Position numbers and translations under genes: made by a program. From NCBI RefSeq assembly GCF_002224365.1, contig NZ_CP022437.1, positions 1,798,001-1,862,000 on the forward strand: 64,000 bases of DNA. The letters are read 5' to 3'. The notes below the pieces were generated by a model. That model made no database searches. It saw only the letters and a list, made by a program, of their open reading frames with translations, and had not been told where the DNA came from. The DNA is from Virgibacillus necropolis (GTDB taxonomy: Bacteria; Bacillota; Bacilli; Bacillales; Amphibacillaceae). Each line of letters opens with the position of its first letter. Positions within the stretch are counted from its first letter, which is position 1. Positions 56,330 through 64,000 of the stretch are shown here, piece after piece.

Positions 56330-57100
56330 TTGAGAAATGACAATAGAGAAGTAGATAGTTTGCGCGAAATAAATATGACAGTGGATTTTATTAAACACCC
56401 TGAAGGATCAGTTTTGATTCGTGTTGGGGACACAAAAGTGATTTGTAATGCAAGTATAGAGGATAAGGTACCACCATTCATGCGAGGACAAGGAAAAGGA
56501 TGGATCACTGCAGAATATTCCATGCTCCCAAGAGCAACAGACAGGCGTAATATTCGGGAATCGTCGAAAGGTAAAGTAAGTGGGCGAACAATGGAAATTC
56601 AGCGTTTAATCGGACGAGCGTTACGGTCTGTTGTTGATCTAGATAAAATAGGTGAACGGACAGTTTGGGTTGACTGCGATGTTATACAAGCTGATGGTGG
56701 AACACGTACGGCTTCCATTACAGGCGCCTTTGTAGCAGTGGTACTTGCTTTTGGTAAAATGATAGATGCAAAAACAATGAATAAAATGCCAGTCACAGAT
56801 TTTCTTGCAGCTACCTCTGTTGGGGTTCTGGAAAATGGTGATGAAATACTAGATTTAAATTATCAAGAGGATTCACAAGCACAGGTGGACATGAACATTG
56901 TCATGACAGGTTCAATGGAGTTTGTCGAGATCCAAGGAACTGGCGAAGAAGCTACTTTTTCGTATGATCAGTTACAAAACATGTTGAAACTTGCGACAAA
57001 AGGATTACAAGAAATTATAGAGAAACAGAAAAATGTACTAGGTGAATTAGCTAACAGAGTTGGTGAGACCAAAACGGTACGCTCATCGGGTGGAAAATAA
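56330..57100 (+). CDS. rph: Ribonuclease PH
   Basis: Phosphate-dependent 3'-5' exonuclease that trims tRNA 3' ends. TTG start at 56330 behind AAGGAGG, giving 256 residues; the upstream ATG at 56291 has no site. Core motifs: [50 protein letters not shown] (quoted: [14 protein letters not shown]) and [11 protein letters not shown] with the metal-binding acids. Stop overlaps the next ATG (TAATG). Confidence 0.96.
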   Translation: MRNDNREVDSLREINMTVDFIKHPEGSVLIRVGDTKVICNASIEDKVPPFMRGQGKGWITAEYSMLPRATDRRNIRESSKGKVSGRTMEIQRLIGRALRSVVDLDKIGERTVWVDCDVIQADGGTRTASITGAFVAVVLAFGKMIDAKTMNKMPVTDFLAATSVGVLENGDEILDLNYQEDSQAQVDMNIVMTGSMEFVEIQGTGEEATFSYDQLQNMLKLATKGLQEIIEKQKNVLGELANRVGETKTVRSSGGK

Positions 57101-57693
57101 TGAAAAAAATAATTATAGCGACTAAAAATAAAGGTAAAGCAAAAGAGTTCACTGAATTCTTTTCAGCGTATGGGATTCAAGTTTTGTCTTTGTTAGATCT
57201 ATCTAAAAACATACCTGATATCGAGGAGACTGGAACGACCTTTGAAGAAAATGCTGCATTGAAAGCAGAACAAATTTCAGCGTTGTTTGAGATACCAGTT
57301 CTTGCGGATGATTCTGGTTTAGTAGTTGATGCATTAGAAGGTGAACCTGGTGTCTATTCTGCGAGATATGCGGGTAAGGAAAAGAATGACAAAGCAAACG
57401 TGGACAAGGTGCTGACAAATATGATTGGTATTCCAGTAGAAAAACGAACGGCGCGGTTTGTTTGTGTTTTAGCAGTTGCAGCACCAGGTGAAAAAACAAT
57501 TTTAAACAGAGGTGTTTGTGAAGGAACAATTGCAATAGAGCCAAAAGGTGAAAATGGATTTGGGTATGACCCCATTTTTATCCCTCATAATTATGTGAAA
57601 TCAATGGCAGAACTGACACCAGCTGAAAAAAGTGAAATAAGTCATCGAAAAAATGCGATTGTTCAATTAGACGCTTGGATTCAAAAATTATAA
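57100..57693 (+). CDS. rdgB: XTP/dITP diphosphatase (RdgB/HAM1)
   Basis: Removes inosine and xanthosine triphosphates. 197 residues: IIIATKNKGKAKEF at the N-terminus, LADDSGLVVDALEGEPGVYSARYAG (quoted: LADDSGLVVDAL, GVYSARYAG) and GENGFGYDPIF. B. subtilis YsnA. Translationally coupled to rph by a one-base overlap. Confidence 0.96.
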   Translation: MKKIIIATKNKGKAKEFTEFFSAYGIQVLSLLDLSKNIPDIEETGTTFEENAALKAEQISALFEIPVLADDSGLVVDALEGEPGVYSARYAGKEKNDKANVDKVLTNMIGIPVEKRTARFVCVLAVAAPGEKTILNRGVCEGTIAIEPKGENGFGYDPIFIPHNYVKSMAELTPAEKSEISHRKNAIVQLDAWIQKL

Positions 57694-57718
57694 ACGCTAA
57701 ATCAGGAGGGTGATAATC

Positions 57719-58231
57719 GTGACAAGCGTATTATTTGTAAGTGATAGTCACGGTTTAACAAAAGAATTGACACAAATTAAGGATCAAGTAAACGTTGATT
57801 TGATGATACATTGTGGCGACTCTGAATTGGATCTTGATGCTGAGCAATTAGATGGGTTTGTGAAAGTAAGTGGAAATTGTGATTACGACAGCCGATTTCC
57901 AAATGAACAGACGATTGAAATAGGGGATCTCAACTTTTTTGTTACACATGGCCATTTACATCAAGTGAAATCAGGATTGACGACATTGTCCTATCGAGCT
58001 GAAGAATTAGGTGCACGTGTTATTGGATTTGGCCATACGCATGTTGCTGGTGCTGAAAAGGTTCAAAACCAGCTTTTTATTAATCCTGGTAGTATTCGAT
58101 TACCAAGAAGGATTCAGGTGCAAACATATGCCATTATGGAATGGGCCACGCCTGATGACATATGTATCTCATTTTATACACCAGAGGGTGATATTGTCGA
58201 AGAATTAACATACCATACCTCATTGTCATAG
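57719..58231 (+). CDS. MJ0936/YfcE-type metallophosphodiesterase (YsnB-like)
   Basis: 170 residues from the GTG at 57719; the GTG at 57710 lies within AGGAGGGTG. Calcineurin-like metal motifs: FVSDSHG, HCGDSELD, GNCD, THGH and GFGHTHVAG. Likely a small phosphodiesterase, with unknown substrate. Third gene of rph-rdgB-ysnB. Confidence 0.9.
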   Translation: MTSVLFVSDSHGLTKELTQIKDQVNVDLMIHCGDSELDLDAEQLDGFVKVSGNCDYDSRFPNEQTIEIGDLNFFVTHGHLHQVKSGLTTLSYRAEELGARVIGFGHTHVAGAEKVQNQLFINPGSIRLPRRIQVQTYAIMEWATPDDICISFYTPEGDIVEELTYHTSLS

Positions 58232-58299
58232 ATTATGTAAGCTTGTTAATTACGGAATGGATTAACAAGCCTACCTATGATGTTTTTATTAAGAAAGTA

Positions 58300-58328
58300 T
58301 TGACAAAAAAAGTACTAGTGCCTATAAT
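58300..58328 (+). promoter_or_regulatory. Strong sigma-A promoter of the tRNA pair
   Basis: TTGACA (58300-58305), 17-base spacer, TATAAT (58323-58328): exact consensus in both boxes. Between ysnB and it is a stem TAAGCTTGTTAAT with ATTAACAAGC (58238-58272) that may end the rph operon. Confidence 0.9.
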
Positions 58329-58363
58329 GATTCTTGTCCGTTAAAATTAACAATATAATTTGT

Positions 58364-58437
58364 GCGGGTGTAGTTTAGTGGTAAAACCTCAGCCTTCCAA
58401 GCTGATGATGAGGGTTCGATTCCCTTCACCCGCTCCA
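58364..58437 (+). tRNA. tRNA-Gly (anticodon TCC)
   Basis: Complete cloverleaf: acceptor GCGGGTG with CACCCGC, anticodon loop CTTCCAA with TCC at 58396-58398, T loop GGGTTCGATTCCC, and encoded CCA. Confidence 0.97.
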
Positions 58438-58454
58438 TACATACTAATAATCTT

Positions 58455-58528
58455 GTCCCAGTAGCTCAGCTGGATAGAGCAATAGCCTTCTAAGCTATGG
58501 GTCGCAGGTTCGAATCCTGCCTGGGACA
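58455..58528 (+). tRNA. tRNA-Arg (anticodon TCT)
   Basis: Acceptor GTCCCAG with CTGGGAC, anticodon loop CTTCTAA with TCT at 58489-58491, T arm CAGGTTCGAATCCTG. The 3' CCA is not encoded (TCA follows the discriminator), so it needs the CCA-adding enzyme. Reads AGA/AGG. Confidence 0.97.
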
Positions 58529-58535
58529 TCAGCTT

Positions 58536-58582
58536 AGAAAGAGGAACCTATGCAACATAAAATAGGTTCCTCTTTCTTTACA
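58536..58582 (+). terminator. Terminator of the tRNA pair
   Basis: AAGAGGAACCTAT with ATAGGTTCCTCTT, then CTTT. Confidence 0.9.
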
Positions 58583-58672
58583 TACTCATAACCCGTTTAT
58601 TTTATGGGTATTCGGGGAATGTATAAAAAATATCCGTTATGTACTAGAATAACCTAAGGAGGTGAATAATTA

Positions 58673-59650
58673 GTGGAAAATGAAAATGTCATTCTGTTTC
58701 CAAAATGGAAAAAGACATTGGAAGAAGAGAGTTTACTTGCTTTGAAAGAAAAAAGGTATGAAGAGGCTTTACATAAATTAGACCAGTTACTCGATTATCA
58801 AGTAAACAATCATGAAATAGTGATAGGTAAACTTATCTGCCTGATGGAGTTAGATAGATATGAGGATGCACAGGTATTAAGTGAAGAATTATTAAAGCAT
58901 AGAAACGAAAATTATTATCACTACGTACATATTTATTTAACGATTTTATTTCAAACAAATCAATATAAGAAGTTAATGGAACAAGTTGACTATGAACTCG
59001 ATAACGTTTCCGTCCCTCAACAAATGAAAGAGCAATTTCAACAATTATATGATATGAGTGAAAAAATGAATGTTGAGATTAAGGAAGAAAAGCACACGGA
59101 GTACATAAGTGAATTGTTGGAAGCTGTTAACGAACAGAATCATGTGAAGCAATGGAGGTCTGTTGAGAAACTGCGCAAAATAAACACGATACCCTCTATA
59201 AAAGCAACAGAAGCACTTTTAACAGAAAGCTTTGTACATCCAGTAATTAAGACCGCAATTTTTAAATGGCTTCAGGATAGCGAGTGCAATGAAAACATTC
59301 GTATACATAAGTTAGAAATGCAGGTTGAGGTGAAACCTAATCAAGTTTCTGATATTCATTCACATGCAACCTTTAAACAAATTCTGTTATTAATTAATAA
59401 AATTGAATTAAAAAACCCAACACTGTACCAATTAATGGAAACACTTTTGTATCGTTATATATACGTGAGGTATCCAATTATGCCTTCTAGTGAGCATGTT
59501 AAACATATAGCAATCGCTCTTACCAACATTGGAGAGGCATATCTAGGCATGGAGCATTTGCCGGATAATGAACTTGATCCAGATATTTTACGGTACCAAG
59601 ATGAAATTAAATTGTGTGAAACCCTATACCTAAGCATCATAGAAGAGTAG
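58673..59650 (+). CDS. TPR-like repeat protein (YsoA-like)
   Basis: 325 residues, GTG start behind AAGGAGGTG. Cytosolic, helical, with tetratricopeptide-like repeats early (about 15-110: LALKEKRYEEALHKLDQLL, split as EKRYEEALHKL) and a mixed helical C-terminal half. In the place of B. subtilis ysoA, before tig. Partner and function unknown. Confidence 0.85.
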   Translation: MENENVILFPKWKKTLEEESLLALKEKRYEEALHKLDQLLDYQVNNHEIVIGKLICLMELDRYEDAQVLSEELLKHRNENYYHYVHIYLTILFQTNQYKKLMEQVDYELDNVSVPQQMKEQFQQLYDMSEKMNVEIKEEKHTEYISELLEAVNEQNHVKQWRSVEKLRKINTIPSIKATEALLTESFVHPVIKTAIFKWLQDSECNENIRIHKLEMQVEVKPNQVSDIHSHATFKQILLLINKIELKNPTLYQLMETLLYRYIYVRYPIMPSSEHVKHIAIALTNIGEAYLGMEHLPDNELDPDILRYQDEIKLCETLYLSIIEE

Positions 59651-59791
59651 TAGGTAGTAGCTACAAATGCTTGAAAGACATAGTAATTATGTTATAATGA
59701 TATGGTTGTAAATTTGGTATTCTAGTTTAGACATCAAATAGTTGAGACCTGTGAAAATTAATGGAAATCAATAGATTTTGGAGGGAATTAT

Positions 59792-61078
59792 ATGACAGCA
59801 AAATGGGAAAAACAAGAAGGTAATCTAGGGGTTCTAACGATCGAGGTTAGCCCAGACGAATTTGATAAAGCATTAGATCAAGCATTCAAAAAAGTAGTAA
59901 AAAAGGTACAAATTCCAGGGTTTCGTAAAGGGAAAGTACCACGCAAAATATTTGAGAACCGTTTTGGAGTAGAATCACTTTATCAAGATGCGGTTGACAT
60001 CGTACTGCCAACAGCATATACAAATGCTGTCGAAGAAACAGGAATTGAACCTATTGAACAACCAGAAGTAGATATTGAAGAAATTGAACAAGGGAAAGAA
60101 CTTGTTTTCACTGCAACAGTTACGGTTAAACCTGAAGTTAAGCTTGGAGAATACAAAGGGTTAGAGGTTGAAGAGCAAACTGTAGAAGTGACCGACGAAG
60201 ATGTTCAACAAGCAATCGAAAGTCAACGTGAACAGCATGCAGAATTAGTTGTTAAAGAAGAAGGTACTATTGAACAAGGAGATACAGTTGTAATCGATTT
60301 TGAAGGATTCCTTGACGGCGAAGCTTTCGATGGTGGAAAAGGTGAAAATCATTCCTTAGAAATCGGATCTGGGCAATTTATTCCTGGTTTTGAAGAAAAA
60401 TTAGTTGGAAAAGAAGCAGGAGAAGAGTCAGAAATTGACATTACATTCCCTGAAGAGTATCACGCTGAAGATTTAGCTGGTAAGGAAGCTGTATTCAACG
60501 TTAAGATTCATGAAATCAAAACGAAGGAATTACCAGAGCTTGATGATGAATTTGCAAAAGATTTAGATGAAGAAGTTGAAACGCTTGATGAATTGAAAAC
60601 AAAGAAAAAAGCTGAATTAGAAGAACAAAAGAAACAAGACGCAGAAAATCAAAAGCGTGAAACATTGATTGAAAAAGCTTCTGACAATGCAGAAGTTGAT
60701 GTGCCAGAGGCAATGGTAACTACTGAGCTCGATCGCATGATAAAAGAATTTGAGCAACGTTTACAAATGCAAGGTATGACAATGGAAATGTATTTCCAAT
60801 TCTCAGGCCAAGATGAAGATGCATTAAAAGAACAAATGAAAGACGATGCACAAAAACGTGTCAAAACGAATTTAACATTAGAAGCGATTTATAATGAGGA
60901 AAACTTAGAAGTGTCTGATGAAACTGTTGACAAAGAACTCGAAAGCATGGCATCTATGTACCAAACTGATGTAACGCAGTTGAAGCAAATGCTTGGTGGC
61001 AATACTGATGCGATTAAAGAAGACTTGAAGTTTAAACGAGCGATGGATTTCTTAGTTGAAGAAAGTAAAACTGTTTAA
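59792..61078 (+). CDS. tig: Trigger factor
   Basis: Ribosome-bound chaperone and peptidyl-prolyl isomerase, 428 residues. N-terminal ribosome-binding domain with the [10 protein letters not shown] signature (about 43-52), FKBP-type PPIase (about 160-245, [20 protein letters not shown] split as [13 protein letters not shown]), and a helical C-terminal arm. A likely promoter (TTGAAA, TATAAT around 59671-59700) and GGAGGG precede it. Confidence 0.97.
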   Translation: MTAKWEKQEGNLGVLTIEVSPDEFDKALDQAFKKVVKKVQIPGFRKGKVPRKIFENRFGVESLYQDAVDIVLPTAYTNAVEETGIEPIEQPEVDIEEIEQGKELVFTATVTVKPEVKLGEYKGLEVEEQTVEVTDEDVQQAIESQREQHAELVVKEEGTIEQGDTVVIDFEGFLDGEAFDGGKGENHSLEIGSGQFIPGFEEKLVGKEAGEESEIDITFPEEYHAEDLAGKEAVFNVKIHEIKTKELPELDDEFAKDLDEEVETLDELKTKKKAELEEQKKQDAENQKRETLIEKASDNAEVDVPEAMVTTELDRMIKEFEQRLQMQGMTMEMYFQFSGQDEDALKEQMKDDAQKRVKTNLTLEAIYNEENLEVSDETVDKELESMASMYQTDVTQLKQMLGGNTDAIKEDLKFKRAMDFLVEESKTV

Positions 61079-61431
61079 TTAACGATTCTATGTTTATTTA
61101 AAACAAAATGAGGCAAATACTAACAAGGCACGATAACCTCGTGTCTTGTTTTACACTTTAATGCTGGCGTATTATTTTTGTAATCTTTCTAGTCATGACA
61201 TACATATGATAAACAATACTAACTTTTATTTGAACATAGAAAAATAAAACAAACAATAATCATAACGGTTATGATTTGACTTTTTTATTTATTTCTCCAT
61301 AATTAAAAAATAAATATATGTAAAGTATATTGTTTTGTATTCTAATTTTGTTCTGATATGATGGGCTAAGAAAGCTGGATCCTATATAAAAATAATTAGG
61401 GGTAGATTTAAACTTTTAGGGGTGAAATGGA
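61079..61431. other. Intergenic region between tig and clpX
   Basis: Holds a hairpin ACAAGGCACGA with TCGTGTCTTGT and T run (61119-61155), a probable tig terminator, and then AT-rich sequence leading to clpX. No repeat or gene seen. Confidence 0.65.
61119..61155 (+). terminator. Terminator of tig
   Basis: ACAAGGCACGA pairs with TCGTGTCTTGT; TTTT follows. Confidence 0.75.
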
Positions 61432-62709
61432 ATGTTTAAATTTAATGAAGAAAAAGGTCAATTGAAATGTTCTTTTTGTGGAAAGAGTCAAGATCAGGTT
61501 CGTAAACTTGTTGCTGGACCGGGCGTTTATATATGTGATGAATGTATTGATCTTTGTACAGAAATCGTAGAAGAAGAGCTTGGTACAGAAGAAGAAACTG
61601 AATTCAAAGAAGTACCAAAGCCTAAAGAAATCTGCGAAATATTAGATGACTATGTAATTGGTCAGGATAAGGCAAAGAAGAATTTATCGGTTGCTGTATA
61701 TAACCATTATAAACGAATTAATTCTCCAAAAAATAACGATGATGTTGAACTGTCGAAGAGTAATATTGCTATGCTTGGACCAACGGGAAGTGGTAAAACA
61801 TTACTTGCCCAAACATTAGCAAGAATTCTGAATGTACCATTTGCAATTGCAGATGCTACTTCATTAACAGAAGCAGGATATGTTGGAGAAGATGTAGAAA
61901 ACATTCTTTTAAAGCTAATTCAATCAGCAGATTATGATGTGGAAAAAGCTGAAAAAGGAATCATTTATATTGATGAAATTGATAAAGTTGCAAGGAAATC
62001 AGAGAATCCATCGATTACAAGAGATGTTTCTGGTGAGGGTGTACAACAAGCACTATTGAAAATTCTTGAAGGTACAGTTGCAAGCGTACCACCACAAGGA
62101 GGACGTAAGCACCCACATCAAGAATTCATTCAAATTGACACGACAAACGTCTTATTTATTTGTGGAGGTGCCTTTGACGGTATCGATCAAATCATCAAAC
62201 GTCGTCTTGGTAAAAAGGTTATTGGATTTGGTGCTGATGAACAGCAACAAGATCTTGAGGTAGGACAATTACTTGCAAAAGTACTACCAGAAGACTTATT
62301 ACGTTATGGTTTAATTCCAGAGTTTATTGGAAGGTTACCTATAATTGGAGCTTTAGAGCCGTTAGATGAAGATGCACTAGTTGAAATTTTAACAAAACCT
62401 AAAAATGCATTAGTGAAGCAATATGAAAAATTATTCTTAATGGATGATGTTGAGTTAGAATTTGAAGAAGACGCATTGGTAGAAATTTCTAGAAATGCCA
62501 TTGAGCGGAAAACTGGAGCACGTGGTTTACGATCAATAATTGAAGGTTTAATGCTTGAAGTAATGTTTGAACTTCCTTCCCGAGATGATATTGAGAAATG
62601 TATTATCACTAAAGAAACAGTTCTATTAGAGGATGGTAGTCCAAAACTTATTTTTAAAGATGGTACGGTGAAAGATGATAATAAACCATTACCTAAAGAA
62701 AGTGCATGA
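61432..62709 (+). CDS. clpX: ATP-dependent protease ATP-binding subunit ClpX
   Basis: AAA+ unfoldase that feeds ClpP. 425 residues: N-terminal zinc domain with Cys13, Cys16, Cys35, Cys38; Walker A GPTGSGKT (116-123); Walker [11 protein letters not shown]; the [13 protein letters not shown] sensor region; and a C-terminal D2 small domain. Pore loop GYVGED is intact. The IGF-type ClpP contact loop appears as IGFGADE. Confidence 0.98.
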   Translation: MFKFNEEKGQLKCSFCGKSQDQVRKLVAGPGVYICDECIDLCTEIVEEELGTEEETEFKEVPKPKEICEILDDYVIGQDKAKKNLSVAVYNHYKRINSPKNNDDVELSKSNIAMLGPTGSGKTLLAQTLARILNVPFAIADATSLTEAGYVGEDVENILLKLIQSADYDVEKAEKGIIYIDEIDKVARKSENPSITRDVSGEGVQQALLKILEGTVASVPPQGGRKHPHQEFIQIDTTNVLFICGGAFDGIDQIIKRRLGKKVIGFGADEQQQDLEVGQLLAKVLPEDLLRYGLIPEFIGRLPIIGALEPLDEDALVEILTKPKNALVKQYEKLFLMDDVELEFEEDALVEISRNAIERKTGARGLRSIIEGLMLEVMFELPSRDDIEKCIITKETVLLEDGSPKLIFKDGTVKDDNKPLPKESA

Positions 62710-62734
62710 TAATAGGTAAATGATACATGATTGA

Positions 62735-62823
62735 AGACTGACTAGTGAGAATGATTAGCTCTTCCTATTGCTTTCGTAATGATGATTGGGAGTTCTAAAT
62801 TATTCTTGAGGTCAGTCTTTTTT
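62735..62823 (+). terminator. Terminator of clpX
   Basis: GACTGAC at 62737 pairs with GTCAGTC at about 62811, with inner pairing, then TTTTTT. Confidence 0.75.
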
Positions 62824-62919
62824 CAGTCATACATAGACACGAATAGGTAACACTAATAGAGAAACTTATACATTTACAAAAGGAAAACTTTTCTTTACAC
62901 TTTACACGTAAGGAAAGTA

Positions 62920-62976
62920 TGAAAAACTTCGCTATTCACTTATTGAAGAAAGAGTGATTAGCGAGGTTTCTACTAT
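62920..62976. promoter_or_regulatory. Inverted repeat in the lon upstream region
   Basis: AACTTCGCTATTCACT mirrors AGTGATTAGCGAGGTT, separated by about 10 bases, just upstream of lon. Could be a repressor site or RNA hairpin. No T run. Confidence 0.5.
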
Positions 62977-63011
62977 AAATTATATTTTTACGGAGTATGG
63001 AGGTACATACA

Positions 63012-64000
63012 ATGACAAATAAGACGATTCAGCTTTCCCTCCTCCCATTACGTGGCTTACTTGTTTTTCCATCAATGGTTATTCATTTAGATGTTGGTCG
63101 GGAAAAATCGATACAAGCGTTGGAAAAAGCAATGATGGGCGACCAAACTATATTTTTAGCTGCACAAAAGAAAGTGAGTGTGGATGATCCTGATCCTGAA
63201 GGTATATATGGAATTGGAACAGTAGCAACGGTAAAACAAATGCTTAAGTTACCAAATGGTACAATCCGTGTTTTAGTTGAAGGATTATATCGTGGTGAAA
63301 TCGTTCAGTTTATTGAGGAAGAAGAACAATTCATCGTTGAAATTGATGAGATAGTTGAAGAACGCGGAGACAAAAATGAGGAAGAAGCATTAATGCGTTC
63401 GTTATTAAACCAATTCGAACAATATGTTAAGGTATCTAAAAAAATTAATCATGAAACATTAGCAATTGTTTCCGATATTGAAGAGGCTAGTCATCTTGCT
63501 GATATTGTAATATCACATTTATCTCTTAAATTAAAGGATAAACAGGAACTTTTGGAAACTGCTAATGTTAAAAAGCGGATTCAACGATTAATTAAATTAA
63601 TTTCAAATGAGAAAAAAGTGCTCGATTTAGAAAAGAAAATTGGCCAACGCGTTAAGAATTCAATGGAGAAAACACAAAAAGAGTACTATCTTCGGGAGCA
63701 ATTAAAAGCAATTCAAAAAGAACTTGGTGAAAAAGATGGTAAAACTGGCGAAGTTGATCAGATTAGAGAAAAAATTGAACAATCAGAAATGCCGAACCGT
63801 ATTTTGGAAGTTGCACTAAAAGAATTAGATCGGTATGAGAAAGTACCACAGAGTTCGGCGGAGAGTTCAGTTATTAGAAACTATTTAGATTGGCTTGTTG
63901 CTTTACCGTGGACTGAAAAAACGCAAGATACAATTGAGATAGATCATGCTCATAAAATTTTAGATGAGGATCACTATGGTCTTGAGAAGGTTAAGGAACG
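63012..64000 (+). CDS. lonA: ATP-dependent protease Lon, N-terminal part (3' truncated by window)
   Basis: Starts at the ATG at 63012 behind GGAGG. The 329 visible codons cover the N-terminal substrate-binding domain (LPLRGLLVFPSM, KQMLKLPNGTIRVLVEG) and the following coiled-coil region (KEYYLREQLKAIQKELG, LPWTEKTQD); the window ends before the Walker A motif, at HYGLEKVKER. Degrades damaged and regulatory proteins. Placed next to clpX; lonB, which lies between clpX and lonA in B. subtilis, is absent. Confidence 0.96.
   Translation, partial: MTNKTIQLSLLPLRGLLVFPSMVIHLDVGREKSIQALEKAMMGDQTIFLAAQKKVSVDDPDPEGIYGIGTVATVKQMLKLPNGTIRVLVEGLYRGEIVQFIEEEEQFIVEIDEIVEERGDKNEEEALMRSLLNQFEQYVKVSKKINHETLAIVSDIEEASHLADIVISHLSLKLKDKQELLETANVKKRIQRLIKLISNEKKVLDLEKKIGQRVKNSMEKTQKEYYLREQLKAIQKELGEKDGKTGEVDQIREKIEQSEMPNRILEVALKELDRYEKVPQSSAESSVIRNYLDWLVALPWTEKTQDTIEIDHAHKILDEDHYGLEKVKE

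Noticed and set aside
57203-57544. 113-codon minus-strand open frame inside rdgB
   Set aside because: Leu/His-rich shadow of the coding strand.

Overview
This window reads as a chromosome segment of a low-GC, endospore-forming member of the Bacillaceae, with an Oceanobacillus/Virgibacillus-like flavour judged from protein texture; the genus is an inference. Support: an almost unbroken Bacillus-type core gene order running from polA to lon, spore genes (sspI, gerE, gerM, ytxC), T-box leaders on thrS and pheS, an L20-type leader on an AUU-started infC, AT-rich codons, and strong Shine-Dalgarno sites with many TTG/GTG starts. Many start codons were moved here from the longest open frame to the codon that sits correctly behind a ribosome binding site.

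Layout. 0-9 kb: polA (3' part), mutM, coaE, gapB, speD, a small unknown gene, nrdR, dnaB, dnaI, ytxC (DNA replication and repair, gluconeogenesis, polyamines). 9-13 kb: T-box-thrS, then leader-infC-rpmI-rplT and ysdA. 13-17 kb: a VTT membrane protein, ysdB, an all-alpha dUTPase, an M42 peptidase and a lytic transglycosylase. 17-22 kb: a four-gene minus-strand operon in which a large cysteine-free membrane-anchored protein precedes two ABC-2 permeases and their ATPase; this is the best candidate for an undescribed system. 22-34 kb: sspI, ysgA, T-box-pheST, rnhC, zapA, cvpA, polX, mutS2, a DUF350 gene and a 25-residue membrane peptide. 34-40 kb: fatty-acid degradation cluster (acyl-CoA ligase with a frameshift, fadR, fadB, etfBA), then trxA. 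40-47 kb: uvrC, yslB, sdhCAB, a thioesterase, gerE. 47-51 kb: a compact NAD salvage cassette (Nudix regulator or hydrolase, nicotinamidase, nicotinate phosphoribosyltransferase, divergent NadD), then a cation/proton antiporter. 53-64 kb: marR, racE, gerM, rph, rdgB, a phosphodiesterase, tRNA-Gly and tRNA-Arg, ysoA, tig, clpX and the start of lon.

The intergenic DNA is unusually rich in dispersed repeats. I recognise at least four families: (A) elements with GCGCAAGCGCC-type and AGCTAGACA-type ends at about 3.5-4.1, 12.9, 23.6, 37.6, 46.7 and 55.9 kb; (B) short elements with terminal inverted repeats at 4.7, 40.0, 42.6 and 54.6 kb; (C) a hairpin repeat of about 90 bp at 13.1 and 29.5 kb; (D) a repeat of about 130 bp at 13.5 and 14.9 kb. 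There is also a strictly 20-bp-periodic array after pheT. One family A copy lies inside the pheS T-box leader, and one large inverted pair separates gapB from speD.

How the genes work together: gapB and the succinate dehydrogenase serve central carbon flux; fadR-fadB-etfBA with the acyl-CoA ligase form beta-oxidation, with a clear FadR operator; the NAD cassette recycles nicotinamide to nicotinate adenine dinucleotide; trigger factor, ClpX and Lon make a protein-quality-control end. No prophage, CRISPR array or intact insertion sequence is visible.
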